Of a stretch of 35,313 nucleotides of DNA, positions 8,593 through 16,157 are shown piece after piece. Under the pieces are notes generated by a model. That model made no database searches, had not been told where the DNA came from, and was given only the letters and a program-made list of their open reading frames with translations. Position 1 is the stretch's first letter, and every line of letters starts with the position of its first letter. This DNA is from an uncultured SAR116 cluster alpha proteobacterium (GTDB lineage: Bacteria > Pseudomonadota > Alphaproteobacteria > Puniceispirillales > Marisalimonadaceae): positions 1 through 35,313 of the forward strand of contig CACMTN010000015.1 of assembly GCA_902616615.1 (NCBI GenBank), given 5' to 3'. Made by a program: the position numbers and the translations under genes.

Positions 8593-9918
8593 TTATCTAT
8601 TTTTTAAAAAATGTAAAATTTCTTTTGGTGAACTTTTAAAATTGTTATTTACCCAAAAATCCTCGGCTTGGAAAAATAATTTTTCAACTTCATCATAAGC
8701 AGTTATTTTTTTTGATTTTAATATATCCTCTCTTACTAATGGGAATTTAGGCCAATTTAATTCCCAAAAATCAACGTTTTTTATTTTTTCAAAGGATAAA
8801 ACATGTAACAACCCTAATTTATACCAATTAAATGGAATCTGATCTTTCTTAAACAATCCTTGTTTTTTAAAATTAATACAAGACCTAAGTTTCCAGATTA
8901 ATTGAAGAAGTTTTATCTTTTTTTCACGAACTTCAATTGTGCCCAAAAAAATTTTTTTAATATTTATTTTTAAATTTATTAATTGTCTAACAAAATATAA
9001 AAATTTGGTTTTTCTTTTATTTAAATCAAATCTATTAACAATCATTTCAACATTACTTTCTCCATACAAATGGATCATTACTACTGAAATTAAATCTAAT
9101 TTTTCATTTTGGATGAGAGTTTTTGCATTAGATTTTATAAAGTCAATTATTTTAAAATTATTGAGTAAAAACCCATTATGAATAGCAAATTTATGATTAT
9201 TGTTTTTATTAATTAAAAGATATCTATCTATGGATAATTTTTTCATCATTGACATACATTTCTGACAATTCTTGATTGAAAGTATTTTGTCAATCTCGTG
9301 TCTAATTCTCTTGTTTGATAAATTAATGATAATTGGTACTCTTTCTATAATTTCTTTTTTAATATTTTTAGAAATATTATTATTAAAATTTCCTGAGAAA
9401 CGGCAAAATCTTATAATTCTTAAATAATCTTCTTCTATTCTTTCTATTGGATTGCCTATAAAGACAAGCTTTCTTTTATTAATGTCATGTTTACCATTAA
9501 GGAGATCAATTAAATTTCCTTTTGAGTCTAAATATAAGCTATTTATAGTAAAATCTCTTCTTTTTACGTCCTCATTTAAACTATAAACATTATCTACAAT
9601 TGCAGATCTACCAAAAGAAACCAAGTCCTTCCTAAAGCTTGTTATATGATACTCTTTTTGGTGAATAATTAATGTGATAGTTTTATATTTGATATATATG
9701 TCATTAACTTTTAAATTATTTGCAATTAGTTTTTCTTTAAATATATTTACATCTTCATTTATTACAAAATCAATGTCAGTTACTTCTTGGTTAATAAGGT
9801 AATCTCTTAGAGCTCCTCCAACAATCCAAATTTTAATATCAACGCTCTCAGCAAGATTGAAAATAACTTTGATATTTTTATCTATTTCAAATAATTTTTT
9901 AAATTCATTTTTAATTAT
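8593..9918 (-). CDS. cca: CCA-adding enzyme (tRNA nucleotidyltransferase, class II), non-canonical start
   Basis: Adds or repairs the 3' CCA end of tRNAs. A TTG at 9624 would give only 343 residues and would remove the catalytic head domain. Reading upstream, the frame stays open to 9930 and encodes the nucleotidyltransferase signature IWIVGGALRDYLINQEVTDID: GG at about 34-35, RD at 38-39 and the catalytic pair D48/D50. RRDFTINSLYLD and YLRIIRFCRF, typical of class II enzymes, follow. No ATG, GTG or TTG exists between the in-frame stop at 9931-9933 and this domain. AAAAAGG at 9926-9932 leaves seven bases before ATA (9918-9916) and ten before ATT (9915-9913), so one of these is the likely start; 9918 is my choice. 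The product is about 441 residues. Confidence 0.85.
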   Translation of the reverse strand: MIKNEFKKLFEIDKNIKVIFNLAESVDIKIWIVGGALRDYLINQEVTDIDFVINEDVNIFKEKLIANNLKVNDIYIKYKTITLIIHQKEYHITSFRKDLVSFGRSAIVDNVYSLNEDVKRRDFTINSLYLDSKGNLIDLLNGKHDINKRKLVFIGNPIERIEEDYLRIIRFCRFSGNFNNNISKNIKKEIIERVPIIINLSNKRIRHEIDKILSIKNCQKCMSMMKKLSIDRYLLINKNNNHKFAIHNGFLLNNFKIIDFIKSNAKTLIQNEKLDLISVVMIHLYGESNVEMIVNRFDLNKRKTKFLYFVRQLINLKINIKKIFLGTIEVREKKIKLLQLIWKLRSCINFKKQGLFKKDQIPFNWYKLGLLHVLSFEKIKNVDFWELNWPKFPLVREDILKSKKITAYDEVEKLFFQAEDFWVNNNFKSSPKEILHFLKNR

Positions 9919-9930
9919 TCTAATACCTTT

Positions 9931-10185
9931 TTACTTTGAAAAGTTTCCATCTTTGACTTTTCCATCAATTAACAATGGAGGTTGATAAGAGTAACTAGGA
10001 TCGTAGGAATCTACTTCTAAGTATAAAAAAGCAAATAAAATAAAGACACAAAACCCAATAACACTTACTAATGTTGAATAAAAAATTTGATTATTTTTTG
10101 TTAGTTTATTCAAAACATATTTTGTTAAGAAAAAAAGGCCTATAGAAAATATAACTGCTAAAAAAATAATTAAATATCGTCGCAT
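9931..10185 (-). CDS. Small membrane protein, DUF6111-like
   Basis: An 84-residue protein with two hydrophobic segments (about residues 4-24 and 35-57) and a short C-terminal tail reading YQPPLLIDGKVKDGNFSK. This resembles the small alphaproteobacterial DUF6111 family, whose members end in a similar PP-x-DG-x-V-x-G tail; the assignment is from memory of the family. The ATG at 10185 overlaps the NUDIX stop by 16 bases; an upstream in-frame start would run much deeper into that gene. Its stop is followed directly, in the same frame, by the CCA-adding enzyme. Function unknown. Confidence 0.65.
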   Translation of the reverse strand: MRRYLIIFLAVIFSIGLFFLTKYVLNKLTKNNQIFYSTLVSVIGFCVFILFAFLYLEVDSYDPSYSYQPPLLIDGKVKDGNFSK

Positions 10186-10793
10186 GGTGGAAACTCCCTC
10201 AAACCTAATCCTGCAGATATAGTCACTAACACTCTTGCTGTTAACCCCCAAATATTTTTATCATTATAATCAATTGCCCATGTCATGGTCATACTTGAGT
10301 TGACAGGTGGTTTTTCTCTCAAATGATTCTCTGGTGATAACAGATAATCAGTTGGTGGAAAAAAAATTTGTTCTACTTCGTTTAAATTTGGTTTTAATAC
10401 CTTTTGCCAATTAGAATTAGATTTAATAATTCCAAGAAATGGTGTTACAACGTAACCTGTGCCGGTAAAAAATTTAGGGAATTTGCCTACAATACTAAAA
10501 AACTCTCTAGAGAGATTTATTTCTTCTTCAGTTTCCCTTTTAGCTGTCTCTTCTAAATTTAAATCACCCTTTTCTTTTTTTCCTCCTGGGAAAGCTATTT
10601 GGCCTGCATGTTGTCTTAAGTTATCTCTTCTCTTAATCATTAAAATTGAACTGTTTTTTTTGATTTCATCATTAATGAATAATACTAAAACACTTGCTTG
10701 CTTATATTTATCATTTGAACGCCCTTTATCACCTGCATTTCTAACTTTATTGATACATTTTACAAGATCAGTTTTGGATACAACTTTTATCAT
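10170..10793 (-). CDS. NUDIX hydrolase, CoA pyrophosphatase (NudL-like)
   Basis: Likely cleaves CoA or oxidised CoA to 3',5'-ADP and phosphopantetheine. The 207-residue product has the CoA-pyrophosphatase-specific motif LRQHAGQIAFPGG (59-71) running into the NUDIX box, with metal-binding RETEEE at 86-91. The Gly usually found after the box (EEIGL) is Asn here (EEINL). The C-terminal segment contains IWGLTARVL, also typical of this group. It starts the leftward NUDIX, DUF6111-like, CCA chain, with its 3' end overlapping the next gene by 16 bases. It is divergent from the TSUP gene. Confidence 0.9.
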   Translation of the reverse strand: MIKVVSKTDLVKCINKVRNAGDKGRSNDKYKQASVLVLFINDEIKKNSSILMIKRRDNLRQHAGQIAFPGGKKEKGDLNLEETAKRETEEEINLSREFFSIVGKFPKFFTGTGYVVTPFLGIIKSNSNWQKVLKPNLNEVEQIFFPPTDYLLSPENHLREKPPVNSSMTMTWAIDYNDKNIWGLTARVLVTISAGLGLREFPPCDDI

Positions 10794-10869
10794 ATTTTAA
10801 GTTCAAATAATTATTTTTTAAATTTTAATAATGTATTATCATAATTTGAGAAACAATATTGAAAATTTT

Positions 10870-11784
10870 ATGTATATATATTTACCTATAGCAGAACAAC
10901 CAATACATTCTCTAGCAATTTTAGGTATTGGAGCTTTTCTTGGTCTTATAATGGGACTGGTTGGGGTAGGTGGTGGATTTCTTTTAACACCACTAATGAT
11001 GTTTTTAGGTATACCACCTCCTGTGGCAGTAGCTTCTGTTGCGAACCAGTTGGTTGCGCCTTCGGTTTCAGGTGTTTTGTCTCATTGGAAAAGAAGTAAT
11101 GTTGATTTTAAAATGGGCACAGTTTTACTGCTTGGAGGTGTTGTAGGTTCTTCAATAGGTGTCATATTATTCAATTTTTTAGGTAAAATTGGACAATTAG
11201 ACTTTGTTATCAAATCATCCTACGTAATTTTTTTAACTCTTATTGGAACCTTGATGTTTTCAGAGTCACTTAGATTAATCTTAAGATCAAGAAAAGGTAA
11301 AATTACTAGGGGTAAGCTTCATCAACATAATTGGCTTCACGGTTTACCTTTTAAGATTAGGTTCAGGAAATCAAAATTATATATTTCAATTTTATTACCT
11401 ATTTTAATCGGGGTTATAGTTGGTATTCTTGCTGCTTTGATGGGTATTGGTGGTGGTTTTATTATAGTACCAGCAATGATATATCTTTTAGGTATGCCAA
11501 CATCTTTAGTAGTAGGCACATCTTTATTTCAAATTATTTTTGTTGCTGCAAACACAACTATTTTACAAGCATCTCAAAATCAAACTGTTGATATAGTACT
11601 TGCAACAATATTATTGTTGGGTTCTGTAATAGGTGTCCAATTAGGTTCTAGGTTTACAAATATTTTAAGAGGCGAATATTTAAGGTTGATATTATCTTCT
11701 ATAATTATTTTAGTAAGCTTAAAGCTTTTAATTGATTTAGTTACTGTTCCTTCTGATCTTTTTTCAGTTATAATTAGTAGGTAA
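10870..11784 (+). CDS. TauE/SafE (TSUP) family sulfite/organosulfonate exporter
   Basis: An inner-membrane transporter with about eight membrane segments. The start at 10870 gives MYIYLPIAEQ, matching the conserved alphaproteobacterial N-terminus of this subfamily; an in-frame ATG at 10831 adds 13 residues that do not. The fold is an internal repeat: GLVGVGGGFLLTPLMMFLGI in the first half and LMGIGGGFIIVPAMIYLLGM in the second, each followed by a short conserved helix. Members export sulfite, sulfoacetate or related anions, or take up sulfur compounds, so the direction and substrate are unknown. It is followed after six bases by the TIGR02186 gene and then a Usp gene, a frequent alphaproteobacterial trio. 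Confidence 0.88.
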   Translation: MYIYLPIAEQPIHSLAILGIGAFLGLIMGLVGVGGGFLLTPLMMFLGIPPPVAVASVANQLVAPSVSGVLSHWKRSNVDFKMGTVLLLGGVVGSSIGVILFNFLGKIGQLDFVIKSSYVIFLTLIGTLMFSESLRLILRSRKGKITRGKLHQHNWLHGLPFKIRFRKSKLYISILLPILIGVIVGILAALMGIGGGFIIVPAMIYLLGMPTSLVVGTSLFQIIFVAANTTILQASQNQTVDIVLATILLLGSVIGVQLGSRFTNILRGEYLRLILSSIIILVSLKLLIDLVTVPSDLFSVIISR

Positions 11785-11790
11785 TCTTAA

Positions 11791-12540
11791 ATGAAAGTTT
11801 TTTTTCATATTAATCTCATTTTTTTAGTATCTATTCTGTCATCTAATACATTTGCACAAAACCAAATAGTTGCAGATTTATCACAGGAAAATGTTAAAAT
11901 TTCAACAGATTTTCAAGGTGCTAAGATACTTTTATTTGGTGCCTATGATGGTAAAAAAGGCGATGATATAATTGTAATTGTCACAGGACCTAAAGGATTA
12001 GTCACTGTTCAAAAAAAAGAAAAAATACTTGGTGTCTGGGTGAACACAAGAAAAGTAAACTATATAAATACACCTAAATATTTAAGTATTTCATCTAATA
12101 GAAGAATTGATGACATACTTAATAAAAAAACTCAAAAGATATCTGAAATTGGTTTAAACAATTTAAAAATTAGGATTCAACCAGGGATTAAAGTTGAAAA
12201 AGAAGGAAACTGGAGACAAGCACTTACTAGAAATATGTTGAAATCAAATTTATGGAGCATAAATGAAAACTCTGTAACTTTAAATAAAGATTCTCTTTTT
12301 AGATCTTATCTAAAATTACCATCAAATGTTATTACTGGTCAGTTTGAAGTTAAGATTTTACATTATCGTAATAGTAAACTTGTGTCACAACAAGTTAATT
12401 CAATCAATGTTTCAAAATCAGGTATTAGTGCAGAAATTTATGATATAGCTCAAAATTATTCTACATTATATGGTATTTTTGCAGTTTTGTTGGCAGTTTT
12501 AGTTGGTTGGGGATCTAATCTAATTTTTAGAAAAGTTTGA
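11791..12540 (+). CDS. TIGR02186/Alph_Pro_TM family membrane-anchored periplasmic protein
   Basis: A 249-residue protein with a signal peptide (hydrophobic core about 7-18, cleavage near TFAQ), a periplasmic domain beginning IVADLSQENVKISTDFQGAK and containing LLFGAYDG, and one C-terminal membrane span (about 225-243, GIFAVLLAVLVGWGSNLIF). This architecture defines a family known mainly from alphaproteobacteria and of unknown function. It is nearly always beside a TSUP exporter, as here, so it probably assists that transporter or senses its substrate from the periplasm. The next gene begins ten bases downstream with a GAGG ribosome-binding site. Confidence 0.85.
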   Translation: MKVFFHINLIFLVSILSSNTFAQNQIVADLSQENVKISTDFQGAKILLFGAYDGKKGDDIIVIVTGPKGLVTVQKKEKILGVWVNTRKVNYINTPKYLSISSNRRIDDILNKKTQKISEIGLNNLKIRIQPGIKVEKEGNWRQALTRNMLKSNLWSINENSVTLNKDSLFRSYLKLPSNVITGQFEVKILHYRNSKLVSQQVNSINVSKSGISAEIYDIAQNYSTLYGIFAVLLAVLVGWGSNLIFRKV

Positions 12541-12550
12541 TGAGGAGTTT

Positions 12551-13057
12551 ATGACTGATAAAAATTTAAGGAATAAGCCAAAAGTTTCAAAACCAAGGAA
12601 CAGACTATTCCTAGTTGTAGCAGATGATAGTAAGGAATTACATCAAGCTCTTTATTATGCTGCGAGAAGAGCCGCGACTGCTAATGGAGAGGTTGCATTA
12701 TTTAGATGCATAGAACCAATTGAAGGACAGCTTTGGGGTGGCGTTACTGAAATTATGGAAGCAGAGGCTGAACAAGCTAGTAAAAAATTACTTCTTGAAT
12801 TAAGTGAATATTGTGAAAATCTGGGGGCACCCAAACCTAGAACATTTGTACGAAAAGGAATTCTTCATGAAGAACTCTTTAATTTAATCGATAAAGAAAA
12901 AGCTATAAGAGTCTTAGTTTTAGGAGTTTCAACAGAACACGGAAATCCTGGCCCTTTGATCAACTATGTAATTAATAAGGGTAGCACTGAATGCAGAGTA
13001 CCAATTACTATTGTACCTGGAAATCTTACCGATGAACAAATTGATGCACTTGTTTAA
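12551..13057 (+). CDS. Universal stress protein (UspA family)
   Basis: A 168-residue single Usp domain. It begins with a basic leader (about 1-17) followed by RLFLVVADDSKE, the usual first strand and loop. The ATP-binding pattern G-x2-G-x9-G-S is intact at residues 131-145 (GNPGPLINYVINKGS), so this belongs to the nucleotide-binding Usp class. Cytosolic. It is the third gene of the TSUP operon, spaced ten bases from its neighbour; the association suggests a role tied to sulfur-compound transport or stress rather than general growth arrest, which is inference. Confidence 0.9.
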   Translation: MTDKNLRNKPKVSKPRNRLFLVVADDSKELHQALYYAARRAATANGEVALFRCIEPIEGQLWGGVTEIMEAEAEQASKKLLLELSEYCENLGAPKPRTFVRKGILHEELFNLIDKEKAIRVLVLGVSTEHGNPGPLINYVINKGSTECRVPITIVPGNLTDEQIDALV

Positions 13058-13119
13058 AATAATAGTTGATTTTAAATTAACTAACTTTATACGTATATAA
13101 AAAATTATAAGAGTGGTTT

Positions 13120-13650
13120 ATGTTAAAAAAATTATTTATTATTATTTTAGGGATAATGTGTGTAGTCATGGTAAAACCAATAAAAAAAGCAACTGCAAGT
13201 TCAAGTAAATTTATAACGATTGAGACATCTAGGGGAAAAGTTGTTATTGAAACTTTGCCAAAAATTGCACCTAATCATGTAAAAAGAATTAAAGAATTAG
13301 TTAAGCAAGGATTTTATGATGGTATTATTTTTCATAGAGTTATTGAAGGCTTTATGGCTCAAACAGGTGACCCTGATGGTAATGGCACTGGTGGATCTGG
13401 AAAGAATTTAAAAGCTGAGTTCTCAGATTACGAATATAAATATGGAACTGTTGGGATGGCAAGATCCATGAACCCAGATAGTGGGGACAGTCAATTTTTC
13501 ATATGTTTTGATGGATGTAGTCATCTAACAGGTCAGTATACAGTATGGGGTCAGGTGGTTTCAGGCATGGAAGCAGTTGAAAACCTAGCAGTAGGTGAAC
13601 CACCAAGAAATCCGGATAAAATGATATCAGTTAGACTTGGTAAAAAGTAA
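13120..13650 (+). CDS. Exported cyclophilin-type peptidyl-prolyl isomerase
   Basis: Catalyses cis-trans isomerisation of Xaa-Pro bonds, here probably in the periplasm. The 176-residue precursor has an N-terminal hydrophobic segment (about 5-18) ending near ATASS, then a compact bacterial cyclophilin domain: FHRVIEGFMAQTGDPDGNGTGG (71-92, with catalytic R73), followed by SQFFICF and HLTGQYTVWGQV. Two cysteines (C129, C133) sit close together near the active site. Its gap to the Usp gene is 62 bases, so it may be independently transcribed. Its stop lies two bases from the stop of pyk on the other strand. Confidence 0.93.
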   Translation: MLKKLFIIILGIMCVVMVKPIKKATASSSKFITIETSRGKVVIETLPKIAPNHVKRIKELVKQGFYDGIIFHRVIEGFMAQTGDPDGNGTGGSGKNLKAEFSDYEYKYGTVGMARSMNPDSGDSQFFICFDGCSHLTGQYTVWGQVVSGMEAVENLAVGEPPRNPDKMISVRLGKK

Positions 13651-13652
13651 AA

Positions 13653-15068
13653 TTAAATCTCAACCACTCTAATTGAATTTGTTGAACCAGATATACCAAA
13701 AGGCATACCTGCAACCACGACTATTGTATCACCTTCTTTAGCAAAGTTTTTAATTTTTATAATTTCTCTTGCCTCTTGTATTGCTGCTTCATAACCTTGA
13801 ACTTTACTAAAAAAAGGACAAGCTCCCCATAATAATGATAGCTTTCTTTTTACATTAATTTCAGGTGTCATAACTACTAACAATAGATTTGAGCGTTCTC
13901 TCGACATTCTATAAGCAGTATTTCCAGATGCTGTAAAAGCAACAACAGCCTTTGCATTTACTGACTCAGCTAAACTAACAGCAGAACGTGATACAGCATT
14001 GTAAATAAAGTTTTCTCTTTTTAAATTTTGAGGGCCATCGCCTGGATGTATTTTAATATGATTTTCAGCTGATGTTATTATTCTGTCCATAATGTTTACT
14101 GTTTCAAGAGGATAAGAGCCAACAGCAGTTTCTGCAGAAAGCATGACTGCATCAGCACCATCAAAAACAGCAGTAGCAACATCAGAAGCTTCTGCCCGTG
14201 TTGGTGATGGTGTTTCGATCATAGATTCAAGCATTTGTGTAGCAACAATAACTGGCTTACCTGCTTGTCTACATTTAAGAATAATTTCTTTTTGTATCCC
14301 TGGCACTTCTTCAGGTGCTAATTCAACTCCCAAATCACCTCTTGCGACCATAATACCTTCACAAGCTTGTATAATTTCATCTAATTCTTCTAAAGCAGAG
14401 GGCTTTTCAATTTTTGCAATTATACCAGCTTTATCACCAATATATTTTTTTACTTCTTCTACATCTTTTAATTTTTGAACAAAGGAAAGAGCTATCCAAT
14501 CAATTTCTTGATTTAAGATAAATTTGAGATCTTCAATATCTTTTGAGGTCAATGGGCTTGTATTCAACACAACATCAGGAAGGTTAACACCTTTATTACT
14601 TTTAACAAGACCTCCCACAACAACTTCTGTTTTTATTTCATCTTTAGATTTATCTACGACTCTGAATTGTAACTTTCCATCATCCATAAGTATGTTCGAA
14701 CCTATTGACAAACTCTTAAAAATTTCATCGTGTGGTAAATTAACCCTTTTAAAATTACCAATTTCTGGAATTTTATCAAAAATGTAATTACTCCCCTTTA
14801 TCACTTTTGTTTCATTTTTTACTGCTCCAATTCTAAATTTTGGACCTTGAAGATCAGCAAGAATTGCAACATTAGCATTCATTTCTTTTTCTGCTGACCT
14901 AATGTATGTAATTCTTTTTAAATGGTCTCCCTGGTTTCCATGACTAAAATTTAAACGAAAAACATTAACACCTGTTTTTATTAATTTTTTGATAATATTT
15001 TGATCATCTGTTGCTGTACCAATTGTAGCAACTATTTTAGTCGATCGAGGAAACTTTAAGTCTGTCAT
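13653..15068 (-). CDS. pyk: Pyruvate kinase
   Basis: Converts phosphoenolpyruvate and ADP to pyruvate and ATP, the last step of glycolysis. The 471-residue product begins with RSTKIVATIGTA and carries the first active-site block FRLNFSHG, ADLQGPKFRIG, the signature IIAKIEKPSALEEL with its catalytic Lys, and the second block KPVIVATQMLESMI running into TPTRAE-type sequence (here TPSPTRAEASDVATAVFDG) and MLSAETAVG. The C-terminal domain is complete. It stands alone on its strand, facing the cyclophilin gene and divergent from a 69-residue unknown. No regulator adjoins it. Confidence 0.98.
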   Translation of the reverse strand: MTDLKFPRSTKIVATIGTATDDQNIIKKLIKTGVNVFRLNFSHGNQGDHLKRITYIRSAEKEMNANVAILADLQGPKFRIGAVKNETKVIKGSNYIFDKIPEIGNFKRVNLPHDEIFKSLSIGSNILMDDGKLQFRVVDKSKDEIKTEVVVGGLVKSNKGVNLPDVVLNTSPLTSKDIEDLKFILNQEIDWIALSFVQKLKDVEEVKKYIGDKAGIIAKIEKPSALEELDEIIQACEGIMVARGDLGVELAPEEVPGIQKEIILKCRQAGKPVIVATQMLESMIETPSPTRAEASDVATAVFDGADAVMLSAETAVGSYPLETVNIMDRIITSAENHIKIHPGDGPQNLKRENFIYNAVSRSAVSLAESVNAKAVVAFTASGNTAYRMSRERSNLLLVVMTPEINVKRKLSLLWGACPFFSKVQGYEAAIQEAREIIKIKNFAKEGDTIVVVAGMPFGISGSTNSIRVVEI

Positions 15069-15153
15069 TATTTGTCCTTTACTTTTAACCTTTATACATT
15101 AATTTTAAAAAAAATATTAAATTTATTTATTTAAAAATTAAAATCGGCAAGCT

Positions 15154-15186
15154 ATTTGCAAACTCCTAATGTACTACAGGAGAAAT
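15154..15186 (+). promoter_or_regulatory. Hairpin sequestering the ribosome-binding site of the 69-residue gene
   Basis: CTCCT (15163-15167) is perfectly complementary to the Shine-Dalgarno AGGAG (15178-15182), with a 10-base loop. ATTT (15154-15157) can extend the stem by pairing with AAAT (15183-15186), across a five-base bulge. Folding would hide the ribosome-binding site, so this could be a translational or temperature-sensitive switch. No known riboswitch class is recognised. Confidence 0.35.
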
Positions 15187-15190
15187 ATAG

Positions 15191-15400
15191 ATGGCTCAGA
15201 TTGTTCCCTTTCCACTTGATAAAGTAAGAAAGTCAAAAAAAGAAAATATTTTTGAAAAAAAGCATATTTTACATATGATTAAAAATATTAGACAAAATTA
15301 CCCTCCATCACTTTGGAACACTATTTATCAACTAACAAAACATGGTCATATTGATAATAATGAGATGTACAACTCTGCAGATACAAACCCAAAAAAATAA
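15191..15400 (+). CDS. Hypothetical small protein, 69 residues
   Basis: Not recognised. The start is well supported by AGGAG eight bases upstream. The protein begins MAQIVPFPL, an opening seen in many small alphaproteobacterial proteins, has a Lys-rich region (about 12-25), and a central segment HMIKNIRQNYPPSLWNTIYQLT that may be helical and amphipathic. There is no signal peptide, membrane span or cysteine. It is divergent from pyk and followed after 71 bases by the GST gene. The ribosome-binding site can fold into a hairpin, which hints at translational control. Confidence 0.65.
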   Translation: MAQIVPFPLDKVRKSKKENIFEKKHILHMIKNIRQNYPPSLWNTIYQLTKHGHIDNNEMYNSADTNPKK

Positions 15401-15471
15401 ATTTTTTATTAAATTTTTATAAAAAACAAAAGTATTTCATAATATACAAATGTTGTTTAAAGTTACTTATA

Positions 15472-16134
15472 ATGGAAGCAAACTTTGAATATCCTATTTT
15501 ATATACTTTTAGGAGATGTCCTTATGCAATGAGGGCTAGATTTGCTATCAGGTCATCGAAGATAAAAATTGAAGTAAGAGAGATTAAATTACAAGATAAA
15601 CCATCTGAATTTTTAAAATCATCTCCCAAAGGAACTGTCCCAGTATTAATTACAAAATCAGGTCAAGTTTTAGAAGAAAGTTTGGACATAATTAATTGGG
15701 CCTTAAATATAAATGACCCTGATAAATGGCTCGGCAAGGGGAAATTACAAGACAGAGAGATTAAAAACCTATTAGATGAACTTGAAATTAAATTTAAAAC
15801 TAATTTAGATAAGTATAAATATCCAAGTAGATTTTCTGAAATTGATCCACATTTTCATAGAGATAAAAATTTATGCTTTCTTGAAAAATTGAATTCTTAC
15901 CTCAAAAATAACAAATCTCTAAATTGCGAACATCTTACTTTTTTGGATTATGCTGTATTTCCATTTATTAGACAATTTAGAAACGTTGATCAAAAATGGT
16001 TTGATAAATTAAATTTTAAACATTTAAATAATTGGCTTAATCAAATCATTGATAGTGAAGACTTTTCAGCTATAATGAAAAAATTCAAAAAATGGGAACC
16101 AAATGATTTACCAATTTATACAAATTTTGAATAA
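15472..16134 (+). CDS. Glutathione S-transferase family protein
   Basis: A 220-residue soluble protein with an N-terminal thioredoxin-like GST domain and an alpha-helical C-terminal domain. FRRCPYAMRARFAI places a cysteine (C16) at the catalytic position, as in beta/omega-type or glutaredoxin-like GSTs. The cis-proline P57 in GTVPVL and the glutathione-contacting ES (69-70) in LEESLDIINWAL are present. Likely roles are deglutathionylation or thiol exchange; the substrate is unknown. No clear Shine-Dalgarno precedes the ATG. The thiolase gene follows after 23 bases. Confidence 0.87.
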   Translation: MEANFEYPILYTFRRCPYAMRARFAIRSSKIKIEVREIKLQDKPSEFLKSSPKGTVPVLITKSGQVLEESLDIINWALNINDPDKWLGKGKLQDREIKNLLDELEIKFKTNLDKYKYPSRFSEIDPHFHRDKNLCFLEKLNSYLKNNKSLNCEHLTFLDYAVFPFIRQFRNVDQKWFDKLNFKHLNNWLNQIIDSEDFSAIMKKFKKWEPNDLPIYTNFE

Positions 16135-16157
16135 TTAATTTGCATAGGAGATGTTTT

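Noticed and set aside
9622-9624. TTG as the cca start
   Set aside because: Would remove the GG and DxD catalytic motifs that are encoded in the same frame upstream.
10459-10800. 113-codon open frame opposite the NUDIX gene
   Set aside because: Hydrophobic Leu/Ser-rich antisense shadow covering the conserved NUDIX box.
10831-10833. ATG as the TSUP start
   Set aside because: Adds 13 residues unlike the family; MYIYLPIAE at 10870 matches the conserved N-terminus. Neither has a clear ribosome-binding site, so it remains possible.
14143-14787. Two open frames opposite pyk
   Set aside because: Antisense shadows of pyruvate kinase with Ser/Thr-rich products, no ribosome-binding sites and no family motifs.
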